Positions 11,418-24,189 are shown, counted from the stretch's first letter. The stretch is 64,000 nucleotides of DNA from Nymphaea colorata (GCF_008831285.2 NC_045149.1:3087500-3151499), one strand, 5' to 3'. The notes: a model not told the origin generated them from the sequence alone. Numbers and translations: made by a program.

Positions 11418-12037
11418 TTTAGAAATGTTTGGATTTTTAAGTCATGTTTGTTTCCAAACAAAGTTTTCTGGACCCAAATTTGCATCATGTGTTACCTAAT
11501 GATTTTTGAAATTTCACCAAGAAGGCTTGTGATAGACACCTTAAATTAGGGTATTGAGAAACTAATGTTGATGTCTAGTCAATTTTTATTAATTGTAAAT
11601 GAATAATCTTAGGCCCAAGTTTGTTATTATTGAGTTTGAACTGAATTCAAACTTAGATTTATTTTGGCTGGTTCAACCAAGTACCATTCACTTATGCTTA
11701 TTTTTGTAAAGTGATCAATTATGTGTTAACAATGAATGCTTTGTTTGTTATTGATGAACACAAATTAGTTTTGGGCCCACTTATCTTACAAATGTAATTT
11801 TGTTATTGGAAATAGATTTAGATATGGATCCAACTTGTTTGAGATATACATTTTGGTTATTGAAAATAGATTTTGATTTAGATTTGACTTATTTTGGAAA
11901 TATATATATATACAGAGTCTTATAAATGGTTTTAAATATGGTTCAATCTTATTTTAATGTAGATATTAATTGTTGCGAATGGACTTGAAACATACCTATC
12001 TTATTTAGAATTATAAAAATTTGTGTCAAGATCAGAA
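11418..12037. other. AT-rich spacer without recognised features
   Basis: No coding or transposon signature was found. The TTTGGATTTGACTTATTTTG-like wording is shared with the tandem array just downstream, so it may be decayed copies of the same repeat. Confidence 0.4.
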
Positions 12038-12606
12038 TCATTGGAAATAAATGCATTGATTGCTTTAAATAAATTCATTTTGGGTATAAGTCAACATGTT
12101 CAAAACATAAATTTTTGTCATTTTAAATAAATTTGGATATGAGACCAGTATGTTCAAAACATAATTTTTGTCATTGTAAATAAATTTGGATATGAGACCG
12201 GTTTATTTTGAAATATATAATGTAGTTGTTGTGAAGCTATTTGTATTTGAAGTCTAAATAGATTTGGAGATCATTGGAAATAGATGCTTTGATTGCTTTA
12301 AATAAATTCATTTTGGATATAAGTCCACATGTACTGAAAACATAAATTTTGTCATTTTACATAAATTTGGATACGAGACCAGTTTATTTTGAAATATATA
12401 ATGTAGTTGTTGTGAACCTGCATGTATTTGAAATCTAAATAGATTTGGGTTCATTGGACACAGATGCTTTGATTGCTATAAATAAATTCATTTCGGAAGT
12501 TCCACATGTTCTGAAAACATATGGGACCAGTTTATTTTGAAATATATAATGTAGTTTTTTGTGAACCTGTTTGTACATGAAGTCTAGATGGATTTGGTCT
12601 AAGACT
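12038..12606. repeat. Degenerate tandem repeat, three units of about 150-233 bp
   Basis: Units begin at 12038, 12271 and 12451, each with TCATTGGA followed by GATTGCT and AATAAATTCATTT. Each runs on through a CAGTTTATTTTGAAATAT block (variant in unit 1) and AATGTAGTT. Unit 1 also has a roughly 55-bp internal doubling around TTTGGATATGAGACC. Unit 3 has lost the CATAAATTTTGTCATTTTA part. The function is unknown; it looks like a short local satellite. Confidence 0.8.
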
Positions 12607-14963
12607 TATTCCATTTAAATTAGAGTGTTTTCAAGAGTTAATTTCTAATTTCTGCCAATGGATTTGATTTGTTTAAAAATTTCTTATGTTTTGGTGGTTG
12701 TGAATCTATTCGGACTTGGATCCAACCTATTTTAAAATAAATATTTTGGTTGTTGTGAATGGATCTAAATTGTTTTCAAAGTACATTATTGTTGTTAAAA
12801 GATACTTGGATCTAGGTCTGCTTTATTTTAAGAATACATATATTTTGGATATAGTTGTTATTACAGTTAGATTTGATTCAGATATGAATCCAAAGTTAGC
12901 TTGACTTAGTAGCTAAACATACAAAAGTTTACACTCAATTTCTTTCATTTTATTGAATTCAAAATAAAAGATAATTTTGTGGAAATGAGACAACATTTGA
13001 ATTAAACCAATAGATACATATATGAATCTCATGTGTTTTATTTTGGCCTGACTATGCACGGCCTGAACTACTCATGGAGCAGGGTTGCACAATCTCTCAT
13101 AGCATGAAGAATGAGTATGGGATTTGCCCTTCCACATGGGTGGGGTTGTGCGAGCTAGTGCACTATGTCATCCAAGTCATTTTACTATTTAAAGTTGAGT
13201 ATGTTTGTGTTTTGGTCATGCCCATTATGAGGTGACCTCTTCTGCCTGTCACGAGATTTAGGGAACAAGTTTTTATCTTGTCTTTTTGAATGGCCACTTT
13301 AATAGAGGAAGACAACGACCAATCTGTATGTCTAGTACTAGAACATGTTGAGGTTGAAACCTTGTGGTTGTTATTAGTTGTTTTGTTGGCCATTATAATA
13401 AAAAACTTTGTGTGAGAATACCAGTGCCGGCTGAGACCTCCTGTGTACTGCCTGCAGTAAATTGACAAGGAAACTTAATTATGTTTGCAAGCATATCAAC
13501 AGATAATAACTATTGCATACATAATATACTGAGATTCAGGACTCTGTTGTTGTAAATACTTGTTATTAATGAATGCATTTATCCATGTGCATATTTAGCT
13601 TGAGTCCATGATCAATTCTCTTGACTTTCTGCATGAATAAGGTCAGTTTGAGTTTGTAATGTTTGATATATATTCTGGCATTAACCAAAGGTATACATCA
13701 TGCTAAGATCTTATCCAAGTTCTCAACCCCAATTTCCATTTATAGGTGATCGTGAATAGAAGACAGAGTGATGAGGTTATTGTGTTGTTGTAATGATATG
13801 ATGTTGCCCAATCAATCCATTTTATGAACTGGATTTTCTAATTTGAGAATTTTGGAATATCACAAACTGTTATACTCCGAGCTTTTATGAAACACAATCT
13901 TCGTAACATAAACTCGTTATTTAAGTGTTGACAATTTAGAGTCAGTTGGTAACAATGAGTAACAATTTTTTCAAAAGTTGATGACTTGAATAGTTTTTTT
14001 GGCACTCTATGATTTTAATCTAAAATGATTTAAATGATTTTAAAAAACAACTGCCTCATATTTTCTCAATGATTTTGTCAAATTTTGAATCCTTTCATCT
14101 CTTATCTATCTACTTCTAAAATTCGAGAGTTATTCATCCTCTCATTTCTTTGCCTTCCAAAATCATACTGTGGTCACCCTTTGTCAATGAATCTCAATCT
14201 CATCTAATCTTCCCTCTATCTCTGGTTTATGACCTTGCCTAGGTAACAAGCACCTACCATTGGTCATTTATGTGGTCAACTCATAATTGGTAATGCGATA
14301 TCTATCCATTGTCAATCGGATCCAATCTTTGAACATCTAGTTACATCACCATGTTTACTAATCCCCTTTCCCAAGTTTTGGCAAAGTTCTTAATTTTCAC
14401 CTTTGTTCATCATTTTGATTCCCTTCTAATCATTGTTAGATCATTATATTGTCAATCATGCCCTTGTCTTCCTTGTCTCTTCCACTAGTGATTAATGATT
14501 GATGACTATATATACAAACATCTTCATTGACTTGTCATATGGGTCATTTTTTACAATTTTTTTTTTGTATTTGGAGCATCTATATAGGTCAATTCCAAAA
14601 TGTCCTTTTTCCTAGTCCAGGATAAGAGGTAGACCTGGGAATTTCCATTACAAAGAGATTTTTAAACAAAAATTTTCAAAACCTTTTAATATTTTCACTC
14701 AAATCTCAGTAGCGTTTTCAAAATGTCAGTCAAATTTCAAGTTATTATAGTATTTCACTCAAATTAATAGGTTTCAAAAATTCTCCATCAAGTTTCAAAA
14801 ATCCTTTCAAATTTCCCAATCTCAAAATTTTCTTTTTCCCATTTAGGATAAGGAGCAAACTCAAAATTTTTTCCAAAAAAAGATTTTCAAACAAAAGTTT
14901 TCAAAACCTTTTAATATTCTCATTATACTTTCATTAGCATTATCAAATGTGAACTGATTTTAA
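12607..14963. other. Intergenic AT-rich sequence, nothing recognised
   Basis: No conserved motif, RNA gene or element boundary was found. Short open frames (for example minus-strand 13163-13468) show no family resemblance. Confidence 0.4.
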
Positions 14964-17775
14964 GGCCTTGTATGACACCCCAAAGCAGGTTTTTGAGAGG
15001 CAAAACCTCGTTTGTTCTCACAAACCCCGTCTTTGGGGTGTTTCGATAACAAGGAACTACCCAGGTTTGCTCAAAACCTGGTTGCAACCAGGTTTTAAAA
15101 AATCTGCTCCCCCTGGATTTTTCACCCCAAAACTTAGTTTTGGGGGTGGGAGCAGGTTTACATCAGTTGAATCTTGCATCTTTGAAACATGTTAGAAACC
15201 TCTCACTTTCAGGGGCAAATCTGCAGCAACCGAAGGAATCTACACCATCCATTCTTAAAGACAATTACTTATCCCTTCTCGTTATTTACTCTCAGTGATA
15301 TTCCCTCCCTCTTTTAGAAATATTCACATGTCCTTTTTCCTGCCCATCAAAACCAGTCGGTTCCTAGTAGCCGAAGATCATATCCAATGCTCTTTATGTT
15401 TTTTGTTGCTGTTTTTGGGTTGTTTTGTTTTGATTTGCTTGATTGTTTTTCTAGATTGGTTCTAAATTATTTGGCGATGATGTTCCAGAAATCCACTTGA
15501 TTTGTTTGGTTGGTTTGTTTTGGCCCCTTTTAATTGATGTTTTTGATCGGTTCTGAATAATGTGGTGACGATGATGCAACCTTTATATGGCCGGTAGTTT
15601 GTAGCCTGCACCCGTTTATATGGCAGAGTGCTGGAGGGTGGATACAAGCCATTATTTGGGGTATTAAACTGTTAATGACCCTACCTTGGTTATTTGCTTT
15701 ACTCACATAAAAACTGGTGTTTCTTTTCTTTGTGCTAATGCATGATTTTTTTTTACTAATAAAGCATCATGTTTTTGGTAGTATTTAGCTGCTGGATTGG
15801 ACAGGATGCTTATGGTACATAGCATGTTTTGGCACAGTTTTATAAGATGAAAACAATGTCTATGCTTAGAAAAATCTAAGATCTTTGGTTATCATGTTTA
15901 AATATTCCTCAATTCTAAATGTACTATAAGTTCTCTATTCATGGATTCTATTATTTTGAACTAGTGGCATATATGAAACCATTATGCATTTTATAATAGA
16001 TAAAGTAGTTATAAATGTAATTTCTGCTTCCTTTTTATATAGTTAGGTTGGTGTTTGGTTTATCAAAGGAATCTGATGATCCATTTGGTATAATGTTGTA
16101 AATAACCCCTGCACTATGGAGATTTTTGGCAAGGAACTATAGTCGAATGTAATGTTAAAATCCAGATGTTCTAATGAAGATCGGTAGTCAAAGTTTCTTA
16201 GTGGTGGTTTTCATTTATGCCAGACAATTAATGTCGATATCTCCTCACACATGCTGTTTGAAATATTTGTCCTGCTGAGCAGAGATACATCAAGCAGATA
16301 ATCTTCATCATTAACTGAAAGGCAACATACAATTAGCAATTGTACATATATTTATTCTGCTACAACCATTTCTTTCCCCTTCTTTTTATCTTTTGTGTTC
16401 TTTTTTGCCCTTCATAGTCCTAGAGTTCCAGGTTTTGATTGTAACCATACGCATGTAGGTGGACATCTTGGAGCAAGCATGTAAAGGAAACATGGGCAGC
16501 TTTGCAGTTATGATACAAAAACCACGTGATGATGCATCAGAATCCAATTCTCAAAAAGTACGCAAAGAAGATAACATTACAGATGAACATTATGCTGAAA
16601 AAGTGATGAGAAGAAGGTAAACACCGCAAATATCATAAAAGAAGCAGTAAGTAATGTTATTGAGTTCCTCAAGGATCGCATACAAGACTTATCAGTAAAA
16701 ATTATGCAAGTGTACCAGATGATGTGCACAGTGAACGCGTGTTTGATGGAGGTGATATGGATGCAGAAGAAGAGGGGGAGAACATTAATGCAAAGCTTGT
16801 TATCTGTGGGAGTGCTCTTATCCAAGTTGAAAGGATGCAACCAAATAAAAATGCTAGGCCATTTTAATTGTTTCTGTGGTTAATTATGCACTCATTGATT
16901 TTAGTGAATAGTTTGATTAGCATCTTTCTAGTTCTCTTCCCATTTACAGTTGGTATGTAAGTCACCCTAACTGCCGTAACTAGTCTCTTTGAAAATGTGT
17001 GTGACAATGATTATATGATACGATTGTTTTTATAGGTTGGCCCAAATAAAGAAAGAAGAATCAACTTATATTTTTTGAAGCAATTTTATGATTTGTTGTA
17101 ATTGTATTATTTATAAAGGATGATTGTATTTGTCCATTTGTCATTTAAGTGAACTTGATTTCTAAAGGCTTCATAAAAACCTGGTAATTGTCATCCAAAA
17201 CAAAAACTAGTTTTAAAAGGTAAAACTTGGTTCTCTATTGTCATCCATTTGGACAAACCAGCTTTTAAAACCTAGTTTAGAAAACCAGGTTTACAGAAAA
17301 CCTCGTTTCCCTATAACCTGGTTTAAGGGGGTGATGACGACCTCAAATCAGGTTTTGAGAGACAAAACCTGGTTTTGCCCCAAAATATTAAAACTCAGTT
17401 TTGTCAAAACCTGGTTTCATAAAGGGCCTGAAAAACCTACCCATCCTCAGGTTTTGCAGCAAAACTGATTTTTGTCCTCAAGTTTTGAGAGACAAAACTT
17501 GGTTTTTCTCCAAAACACCATTTCAAGAATGTTTGGATGCATTAAAACTTGGTTTTTTCAAAACCCAATTTTGGCAAAACCTGGCTTCATAAAGGGCCTG
17601 AAAAATCTACCCTTTCTCATGATTTGTAGGCAAAACTAATGATTATTTCTAAACCAAGTTTTTCACTTGTCATCCAAACGTCCAAACCAAGTTTACAAAA
17701 CTAGCTTTTTAACAAAGTTCATAAAAATTGGTTTCCACAAAAGCAAGTTTTAAGAGGGTGTCATCCAAACACTCC
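14964..17775. mobile_element. Candidate DNA transposon with AAACCTGGTTT subterminal repeats
   Basis: The left end carries CTTGTATGACACCCC. The right end carries GGGTGTCATCCAAACA, roughly its reverse complement, so the two ends form imperfect terminal inverted repeats. Both ends are packed with variants of the near-palindrome AAACCTGGTTT / AAACCAGGTTT: a few at 14990-15160 and more than ten at 17170-17760. The centre (about 16440-16865) holds a purine-rich, possibly once-coding stretch with no recognised family. The end wording resembles GGCCTTGTTTGG-type ends of PIF/Harbinger relatives, but I could not resolve a target duplication, so the superfamily is open. Confidence 0.5.
17160..17765. repeat. 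Clustered AAAACCTGGTTT subterminal repeats
   Basis: A 600-bp block made of repeated words: AAAACCTGGTTT and variants, TTGAGAGACAAAAC (twice, about 17355 and 17487), and CATAAAGGGCCTGAAAAA (17418 and 17590). The last pair marks a diverged direct repeat of about 172 bp. Such blocks usually act as transposase binding arrays at transposon ends. Confidence 0.7.
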
Positions 17776-17794
17776 AAAACGTAAAATTTTGGAA

Positions 17795-18545
17795 ATGCAG
17801 GCATGAAAGAGAAAAAATATATTTTTTTTTAGAAATTTGAGCATGAAAGAGGTATAAGAGCATTTGAAAACCAGACGTGAGAGAGAATTAAGACATTTTT
17901 GAAAAAATCAGGCATGAAAGGAGGAAAACACACTTTTGAAATGTATGAGAGATAAACAAGACATATTTGAAAAATCAACCATAAAAGAGGGCAATTGATA
18001 GGGAAAAAACATACAACCAACTCCAAAAAACGAGCCACGAGCCTACTAAAAGATATGTTTGATCTAAGAAACCAGCTGCAAAATGGAAAGGTAACAAATT
18101 TCCAATCAGTCAATGATGAAAGCACCAAATTGGATTTGGCTTATCACTACCAAACCATGGAAACAATTATCCATTGGTTGAACAAGTGAATGGAGCTCTT
18201 TTCAACTTGATGGTGGATTTTGAAAACCCATGAAAATTAACTAAAGATACGAGAATAACCTTTTTCTTTTTTACACTTGCTTTTCAAAAATGTCGATCTC
18301 TCTTTCATGCCTGTTTTTTTTTTCAAAAATGTCTTGCCTTTCTTTTATGCATGATGTTTTGAAACATCTCACTTCTCTTTTATGCCTGATTTTCAACATA
18401 TCTTAGCTCTCTTTCATGCCGACTTTTCAAAATGTTTTACCTTTCTCGTTTTTCGAAATACATTGCTTCTATTTCATGCATGGATTTTCAAAATATGTCA
18501 TTTCTTTCTGCTATGCCTGGATTTTGCCTCTTTTATGCCTGCCGT
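17795..18545. repeat. Foldback-like inverted repeat with iterated arms
   Basis: The left arm (about 17795-17990) repeats GCATGAAAGAG followed by ACATTTTTGAAAA-like words every 40-60 bp. The right arm (about 18285-18545) repeats their reverse complements, CTCTTTCATGCCTG and TTTTCAAAAATGTC, at least six times. The loop of about 290 bp holds no recognised coding sequence. The structure fits a foldback-type or MULE-like element with tandem-repeat arms. Confidence 0.6.
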
Positions 18546-18898
18546 TCAAGAGGAATTTCATTTTTATTTTTTAGGCCCAATGTTAAGTAATTTCAAATTT
18601 TAAACTTTAGCCTCATAATTTCACAAAAAAAGGATTTTCCCACTTCAAAATATGTATTTATCTCACTCTAGGTATTTGATTAAGCAAAATGAAAAATCCT
18701 GAATTGATGCTATCGATCAATAGATGACAAAATCTTGAAAAATCCTTGAGATGAGCTTCAATGAAAAATTCAAGGAAGTTGAGAAATCAAAATTCAGAAA
18801 ATGTTATTAACTAAGTCAATCAAGTATTTGCAAAGGTTTAATAGGAAATATTTTGAATAAAACTTTCATCCTCATTGAAGCCTTGGCAGTTATTGCGC
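18546..18898. other. AT-rich spacer
   Basis: Nothing recognised. It is rich in TTTCAAAATT-type words. Confidence 0.4.
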
Positions 18899-18930
18899 AA
18901 GAGAGAGAGAGAGAGAAAGAGAGAGAAAAA
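18899..18930. repeat. GA-rich microsatellite
   Basis: A run of GAGAGA with AAAGA interruptions. Confidence 0.8.
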
Positions 18931-18946
18931 AGGAAACTGACTAACT

Positions 18947-19500
18947 GAGTGGAGATTGAGCTCATGACTAGTGTAGTTATTCCTGTAGGTCCATAATCAG
19001 AGTATCATATGGGCATAAAGTTGATTTACATTCAGTTCCATGAAGATAATGACCTACAAATGTTTGTTTGGTTGAAACCTACAACGTAAAGTGTATAGAA
19101 CACCAGACAAGGGTACACGTAACTACAAATTTCGGTTGGTGAGATATCTTCCTTGAAGGTGAAGGTTTGCTCAAATGAAAGACAAAATGAAATGAACAAT
19201 AAAAAAGAGAAGAAAAGTAAAATGAGTGGAGAGTGAGTGCACCGCAAGTGTATTACTCTAGGTTCATAATAAGGGGTACCAGATTGGCATAAAACTAATT
19301 TATATTCTTTTCCATAAAGATAACAATGTATGAATATTTGTTTGACCTACATGATAAAGTGGATAAAACACTAGACAAAACTACACGTAATCATCTAAGT
19401 GATGGACCTCATAGTAACATTCCGAGTTGTGACGTACATCTCCCTGAGGGTGAACATCAGCTCCAATGAAAAGGAAATCAAATAAAAATCCGAAAAGGAA
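18947..19500. repeat. Diverged 277-bp tandem duplication
   Basis: GAGTGGAGA starts at 18947 and again at 19224. The following text aligns with scattered substitutions: CATAAAGTTGATTTACATTC versus CATAAAACTAATTTATATTC, AGATAATG versus AGATAACA, CACGTAACTAC versus CACGTAATCATC. Each unit is preceded by a GA/AAAG-rich tract, so the duplicated unit probably includes it. Confidence 0.75.
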
Positions 19501-19790
19501 AAAAAAAAGTATCCGCTGAAAGGTCATATATTATGAGAGCAGGGTCTTCAGGTATCGCTACTCCTTTCTGTGCATTTCTAAGAAGCTGGGTATGGTTCTC
19601 CTGAATTCATGTTGTTGAGATTGAAGGAATTTCAAGATATGATAGAACTAATTCTAGACAAATCCCAACACTTGCAGAATCTAGAGTAAGAAAAGATCAT
19701 ATCGTGTGCGCGAGCACACAAAATTTTGGTTAGAAGTTTGACAGACAGGTTTTTTGTGAAAGACAAACCTAGATAAACTTACCTAATAGG
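19501..19790. other. Spacer with nothing recognised
   Basis: No motif was identified. Confidence 0.4.
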
Positions 19791-20113
19791 CACTACAACA
19801 AATAACATTATTGGCTAGGGCTGTTGCTATGACCAATAACTGAGTTGTTGTTGCCAAAAATATCTTTTCCAATGGCCCACACCTTAGTGATTGCAAAGAG
19901 CCACCCTTGCCATAGGCCTTGGGTGCCCAAAAATATTTGGGCAAGGGAATAGTCGTTGCCAAAAAATTTATGGACACGACTCACATTATTGGTTAAGATA
20001 GAAGTCGTTGCCATAAAACTTTTGGGCACAAATTTATCAGCTAGTGATAGAAGTTGTTAAAAGGTTTTTGGGCACGCCCTTGTTGGCTAGGTATACGTTG
20101 TGGCCAATAATAT
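19791..20113. mobile_element. CACTA-type transposon remnant (non-autonomous)
   Basis: The segment opens with CACTACAACAAATAACATTA, the CACTA superfamily terminal motif, then TTGGC. Subterminal words such as GTTGCCAAAAA, TTTTTGGCA and TTTGGGCA recur in both orientations at 19845-20085. At 20102-20113 GGCCAATAATAT is the reverse complement of the inner part of the left end, but the outer TTGTTGTAGTG of the right terminus is absent. It is too short for a transposase. Confidence 0.65.
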
Positions 20114-20400
20114 GCCTATTCTCCAATTACTTAAACTCATGTCCATGTTTCCTGTTGCTCTGTGTGTGTGTCTATATATATATATATATATAATTTCAAA
20201 TAAAATCAAATAAGCATAGTGACATAAATGCATTTTTTCTTTTATTATTAAAATAATATTAAATATGTGAGAGGTTGGGAATATGAGAGATAAGACCATC
20301 CTGTCGGTATGAGGTCTGACTGTTCGTGGTGCCTTCACTAGGGGCAAACATACCAAAGTTTATGGTATAAATCTGAGTTCAGATTATCGTCCTTACCTAT
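20114..20400. other. Spacer with TG/TA microsatellite
   Basis: It holds a (TG)n then (TA)n run at 20161-20193. No gene was recognised. Confidence 0.5.
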
Positions 20401-23266
20401 TGAAACAAGAATAAATGTGCCCTAGGTTTAGAAAATCTTATGCTTTTCAAATTTATGTAGACCATTAGACTTTGGATTTACATGTACAAATAATATGATT
20501 AAGAGACTTAGTTCATGTCCCTCATCATCATTAATCTATGCAAATGAAACCTAAGTCTAATGTAATGTATGCCAAACTAAGTTCAAGCATAGATAAGATC
20601 TTGATTCTAGGGTGCTAGGACATGGACCTAAAAGGTCTAAAATTTGAAATCTAATAACTTGAAACATCCAAATCCAAGATTTGAAGTGTAATATCAAGAT
20701 TCAATATCATGATTCATAATCCAAATGGGAATTTACTAGTTCTAGATCCAATTAAATCAAGATACAGTTCTAAATGGTTCTTAATCAAAATTTGGATTGG
20801 CTTGATCTAGGTCTAAGTTGAAATTCGGGTAGGGTTTGAGATCCAAGTTTAAGTTCCAAAGTTTTTCTTATCCAATTGTGGGATCCATAATCCAAGTTCA
20901 AAGTTTTATTGAAAGTCTAAGGATTTGATCCAATATCTATATTCAATCTGAAATTAAATCCAAAATCGAGTTCTAAGATTCGAGTTCATTTGTTCAATAA
21001 TAGAGGTGTGACCCAATTGACCTTGATTTGATAGAAATCTACATGTTTCAGTTTTGGAAGATTCTTTGGATCCAATTGTTAGATCCATGATCCAAGTTCT
21101 ACATTGAAGATCCGAAGTTCTGGATTTGATCCCACATTCATGCCCAATCTAGAGCAGATCCCACATCAACTTCTAAGTTCAATTGTTTCAAAACGAATTT
21201 GATCTAATTGATCATGATCCATTTTGAATTCTCATGACTAGGCCTTAGTGGCTTGGGTAACCCTAGATAGAGCTCGGCCAAAATGGGGCAAGGTTTACTT
21301 AGAGAATTAAGTCAGGGTCTAGTCAAAATAAATTCTTATTTGACTAAAAGGTGAGCTTAGTTTAAAGCAGAGATATCTTGATTGTGTTATAAGTTTGAGG
21401 CCAAGATCGACTAGGGTTGAATAAACTTGACTAAGAAATGAGTCTGCACCAAGGTAGAACCAATCTCAATAAGGTTTTGGCGGTAAGTCCAATTAGTAGG
21501 CTTAGCGTCCAGTCTAGGCTTAGACACTAAATGAATATAATAGGGATGACTAAGCTGAGTCAAACTTTTAAAACTTTTAGGCTGGATCAGGTCAAGTGGT
21601 AGTGGGTTCTAGGACAGGCCTGAGCTAGGTCCTAGAAGACTCAAATCGGGTTTGGTCCTAGATTAGATATCAACCATGCTTGAATACATGGTTAATCATG
21701 TGAATCATCATTCTAGGGTTTTAAGATATGTTTATTGGATTAATTGTATTATTTATGTATCGGTAAATGTGCATTATTTCAAAAGTCTTTTTGGTAAAAT
21801 TCCAAATTGACATGGTTAATCATGTGAATCATCATTCTAGGGTTTTAAGATATGTTTATTGGATTAATTGTATTATTTATGTATCGGTAAATGTGCATTA
21901 TTTCAAAAGTCTTGCTTTTGGACTTCAGTATACCAATTTAGGGTTTTGAATGAGCTTGCGGCAATATGCCCTTCACATTAAGCTTGAATTATCAAGTGAA
22001 AACCTTATTTTCAATCTAAATTTCACAATTGTTCGAAATATCATATCATTATTTTTAGTAATGTGGTTAATTATGTGCATTCTTGTAGCTTGCTTTCGTA
22101 ATGCATTCATTGATTTCAAAACTACACATAGATTTAGTTTTCATATTAATCAAGTTAAGGTCATCAACTATACATATGCAACAATATCCCATATGTATAC
22201 TTGACTTAAGTTGATTATATGAAAATAGAAATTTTAGAATCATACTTTTCAAATGCACATTTTCAAACTAGCCTATTTCAAACATGTTTTCATAAAACCT
22301 AGATTCATTCATAATTGAGATATAATCCTTAGTATTAAACCAACCTAAAACCATAGTCTTCTCTCAATATCTTAACCAAGACTTGATATTGAGTCCACAA
22401 TTATGTACCTAAGTTGGAACCTTAGTCAGGAGGAATCTATACTCTAGTTAGGCTAAAGCCAAACCTTAGTCAGGTTAGAATCAAACCCTAAGTTTAACCC
22501 AAACCCTAATAAGCTTAGACGTGTGGATCTTGGAGGAATTGGATCCAAATCTCAATGAATTGGATTTAAATATTGAATTTGAGATCAAGTATGAGATAGG
22601 CTTTGGATACAACTTGGATCAAAGGAATCCGATTTTTGAACTCACATCTTATAAGAATTGAATTCCATATCAACCTTTTGGATTTGGATTTCATGACAAT
22701 TTCGATCAAGATTTGAAACCCTTATTCTGGGCTTTAGAATATAAACCTTGAAATTGGATCGTGAAACCTCATTTCAGATTCAGAACATGAATTTGGATTA
22801 AAGAACCATTTTTGAATTGGATCAACTCTGAGTTAGGTTTTAAACTTAAAACTCTATTAAAGTAACCCTTAATTTAAACCTTGTATTTGTATCAAATGCT
22901 GAATGTTTGGATCATTGTTAGTCAATATTTGGATTTGAATTTGAATCAAGATATTCCTAGGTTCATGTCCCAAAATTAGAAACCAGATCTCATTGTGTAA
23001 TGAATCTAGTGTTTCATGTATTCATGTTAGACCTAGTTCAATGATTTCTACTTCATGCTCTCCAATGTCTGATGATCCGCTTAGTTTTCAAAAACTACCC
23101 ATTTCAAATTCAAGACTTCATTTTACATTTAGGTTTGATGATGATCATATTTTGGGACCTTAAATACTTAATCTAGTCCTTGATCAGATTACCCATGTTA
23201 AAGGCAGTAGGAATAGTCAGATCTTGTACTAACGAGTCAATTCCGATCTCTCGTGGATTCCCGCAA
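20401..23266 (+). repeat. AT-rich dispersed repeat, left copy (possible LTR)
   Basis: Dense in TTGGATTT, GGATCCAAG and related words. Its right end (23186-23266, ATTACCCATGTTAAAGGC then GGAATAGTCAGATC, ACTAAC, GATCTCTCG and GCA) aligns in the same orientation with 32830-32905. The two copies share word content further left but are too diverged to align by eye. It directly abuts the broken integrase of the second gypsy element. It may be a decayed long LTR; no terminal duplication was found. Confidence 0.45.
21686..21913. repeat. 124-bp period tandem duplication
   Basis: A 104-bp block starting ACATGGTTAATCATGTGAAT at 21686 recurs without visible change at 21810, separated by a 20-bp linker. 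The lack of divergence inside a decayed repeat suggests a recent local duplication. Confidence 0.9.
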
Positions 23267-23830
23267 TGAGAATACAAAGGCCAGTAAATATTTGATTATT
23301 TTTTGTTCATCCCACATGAACAGTCATGATGTGCAAGATTGCAAAATTGTGCAGGGTCAACATGTGCAAACTCTATCAAACTCTATTTGCTTAACATGTC
23401 GATCCCAGTTTCCTTTCCATACAAAAGAACAATACCAAAGTACATCTTTAGGAGTCAAAATCATTCTCTATGTTTGCCCATCGGTTTGAGGATGGAATGT
23501 TGAACTCATAAAATGAGATTCACGGATCAACACAAAATGAGCTGACTTAGTGAATCTATTGACTATCATCAATATGGCATCATGTTATCTTCTAGTTTTT
23601 GATAGTCCTATAATAAAATCCAAGGTGATATCATCTCATTTCCATTGTGGATGTCAAGATGTTGTAATAACCCGCCTAACCTACAGACATATCAACCATC
23701 TCGCCATGAAATTAGCAATGTCTAACTTCATACCTGGCCACCAAAAACTGTGTTTAGCATCTTGATACAATTGGTTTGCTACCAGGATGAATAGTGTATT
23801 GCAAGCAATGTAGCTCACCTAAAAGTCTCC
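23252..23830 (-). pseudogene. Ty3/gypsy integrase remnant with internal deletion
   Basis: The minus strand reads LYQDAKHSFWWPGMKLDIANFMARW (zinc-binding block), then WK, DDITLDFIIGLSKTR, HDAILMIVNRFTKSAHFVLI and only about ten residues later TFHPQTDGQT. In intact gypsy integrases roughly 50-60 residues, including the second catalytic Asp, lie between AHF and HPQTDGQTE, so this copy has lost the catalytic core. A stop replaces the residue after DGQT. Many further stops follow and no C-terminal chromodomain is seen. Confidence 0.8.
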
Positions 23831-24189
23831 TCTATAATTTGGCACCCACAATCTACCCCAAAATTTTACCCCTCCCTTCGGGTCCATAGAGAAAGCCCGG
23901 TCTCCTAACTCACATTGAGTCTTCATGTGTGCATGCTCTAGACCCTCCCTTTTTGCCTCTACAGAATCATTTCTAATAAATCAATCTGAACTAAAGCATA
24001 GAGGAAGACCATACTTCAATTATTAGTAAATGGATGCCATTGTCAAATCTTCTATAATCTTTCATGTTTGATGGACTAGGTTGCATACCACAGCCCTAGA
24101 TTTGCAACTCAACTCATCTGCTACTACATTAGCTTTCCCAAGATGATAAGAAACTTTGAATCATAATTCATCAAATACCATATTCATCT

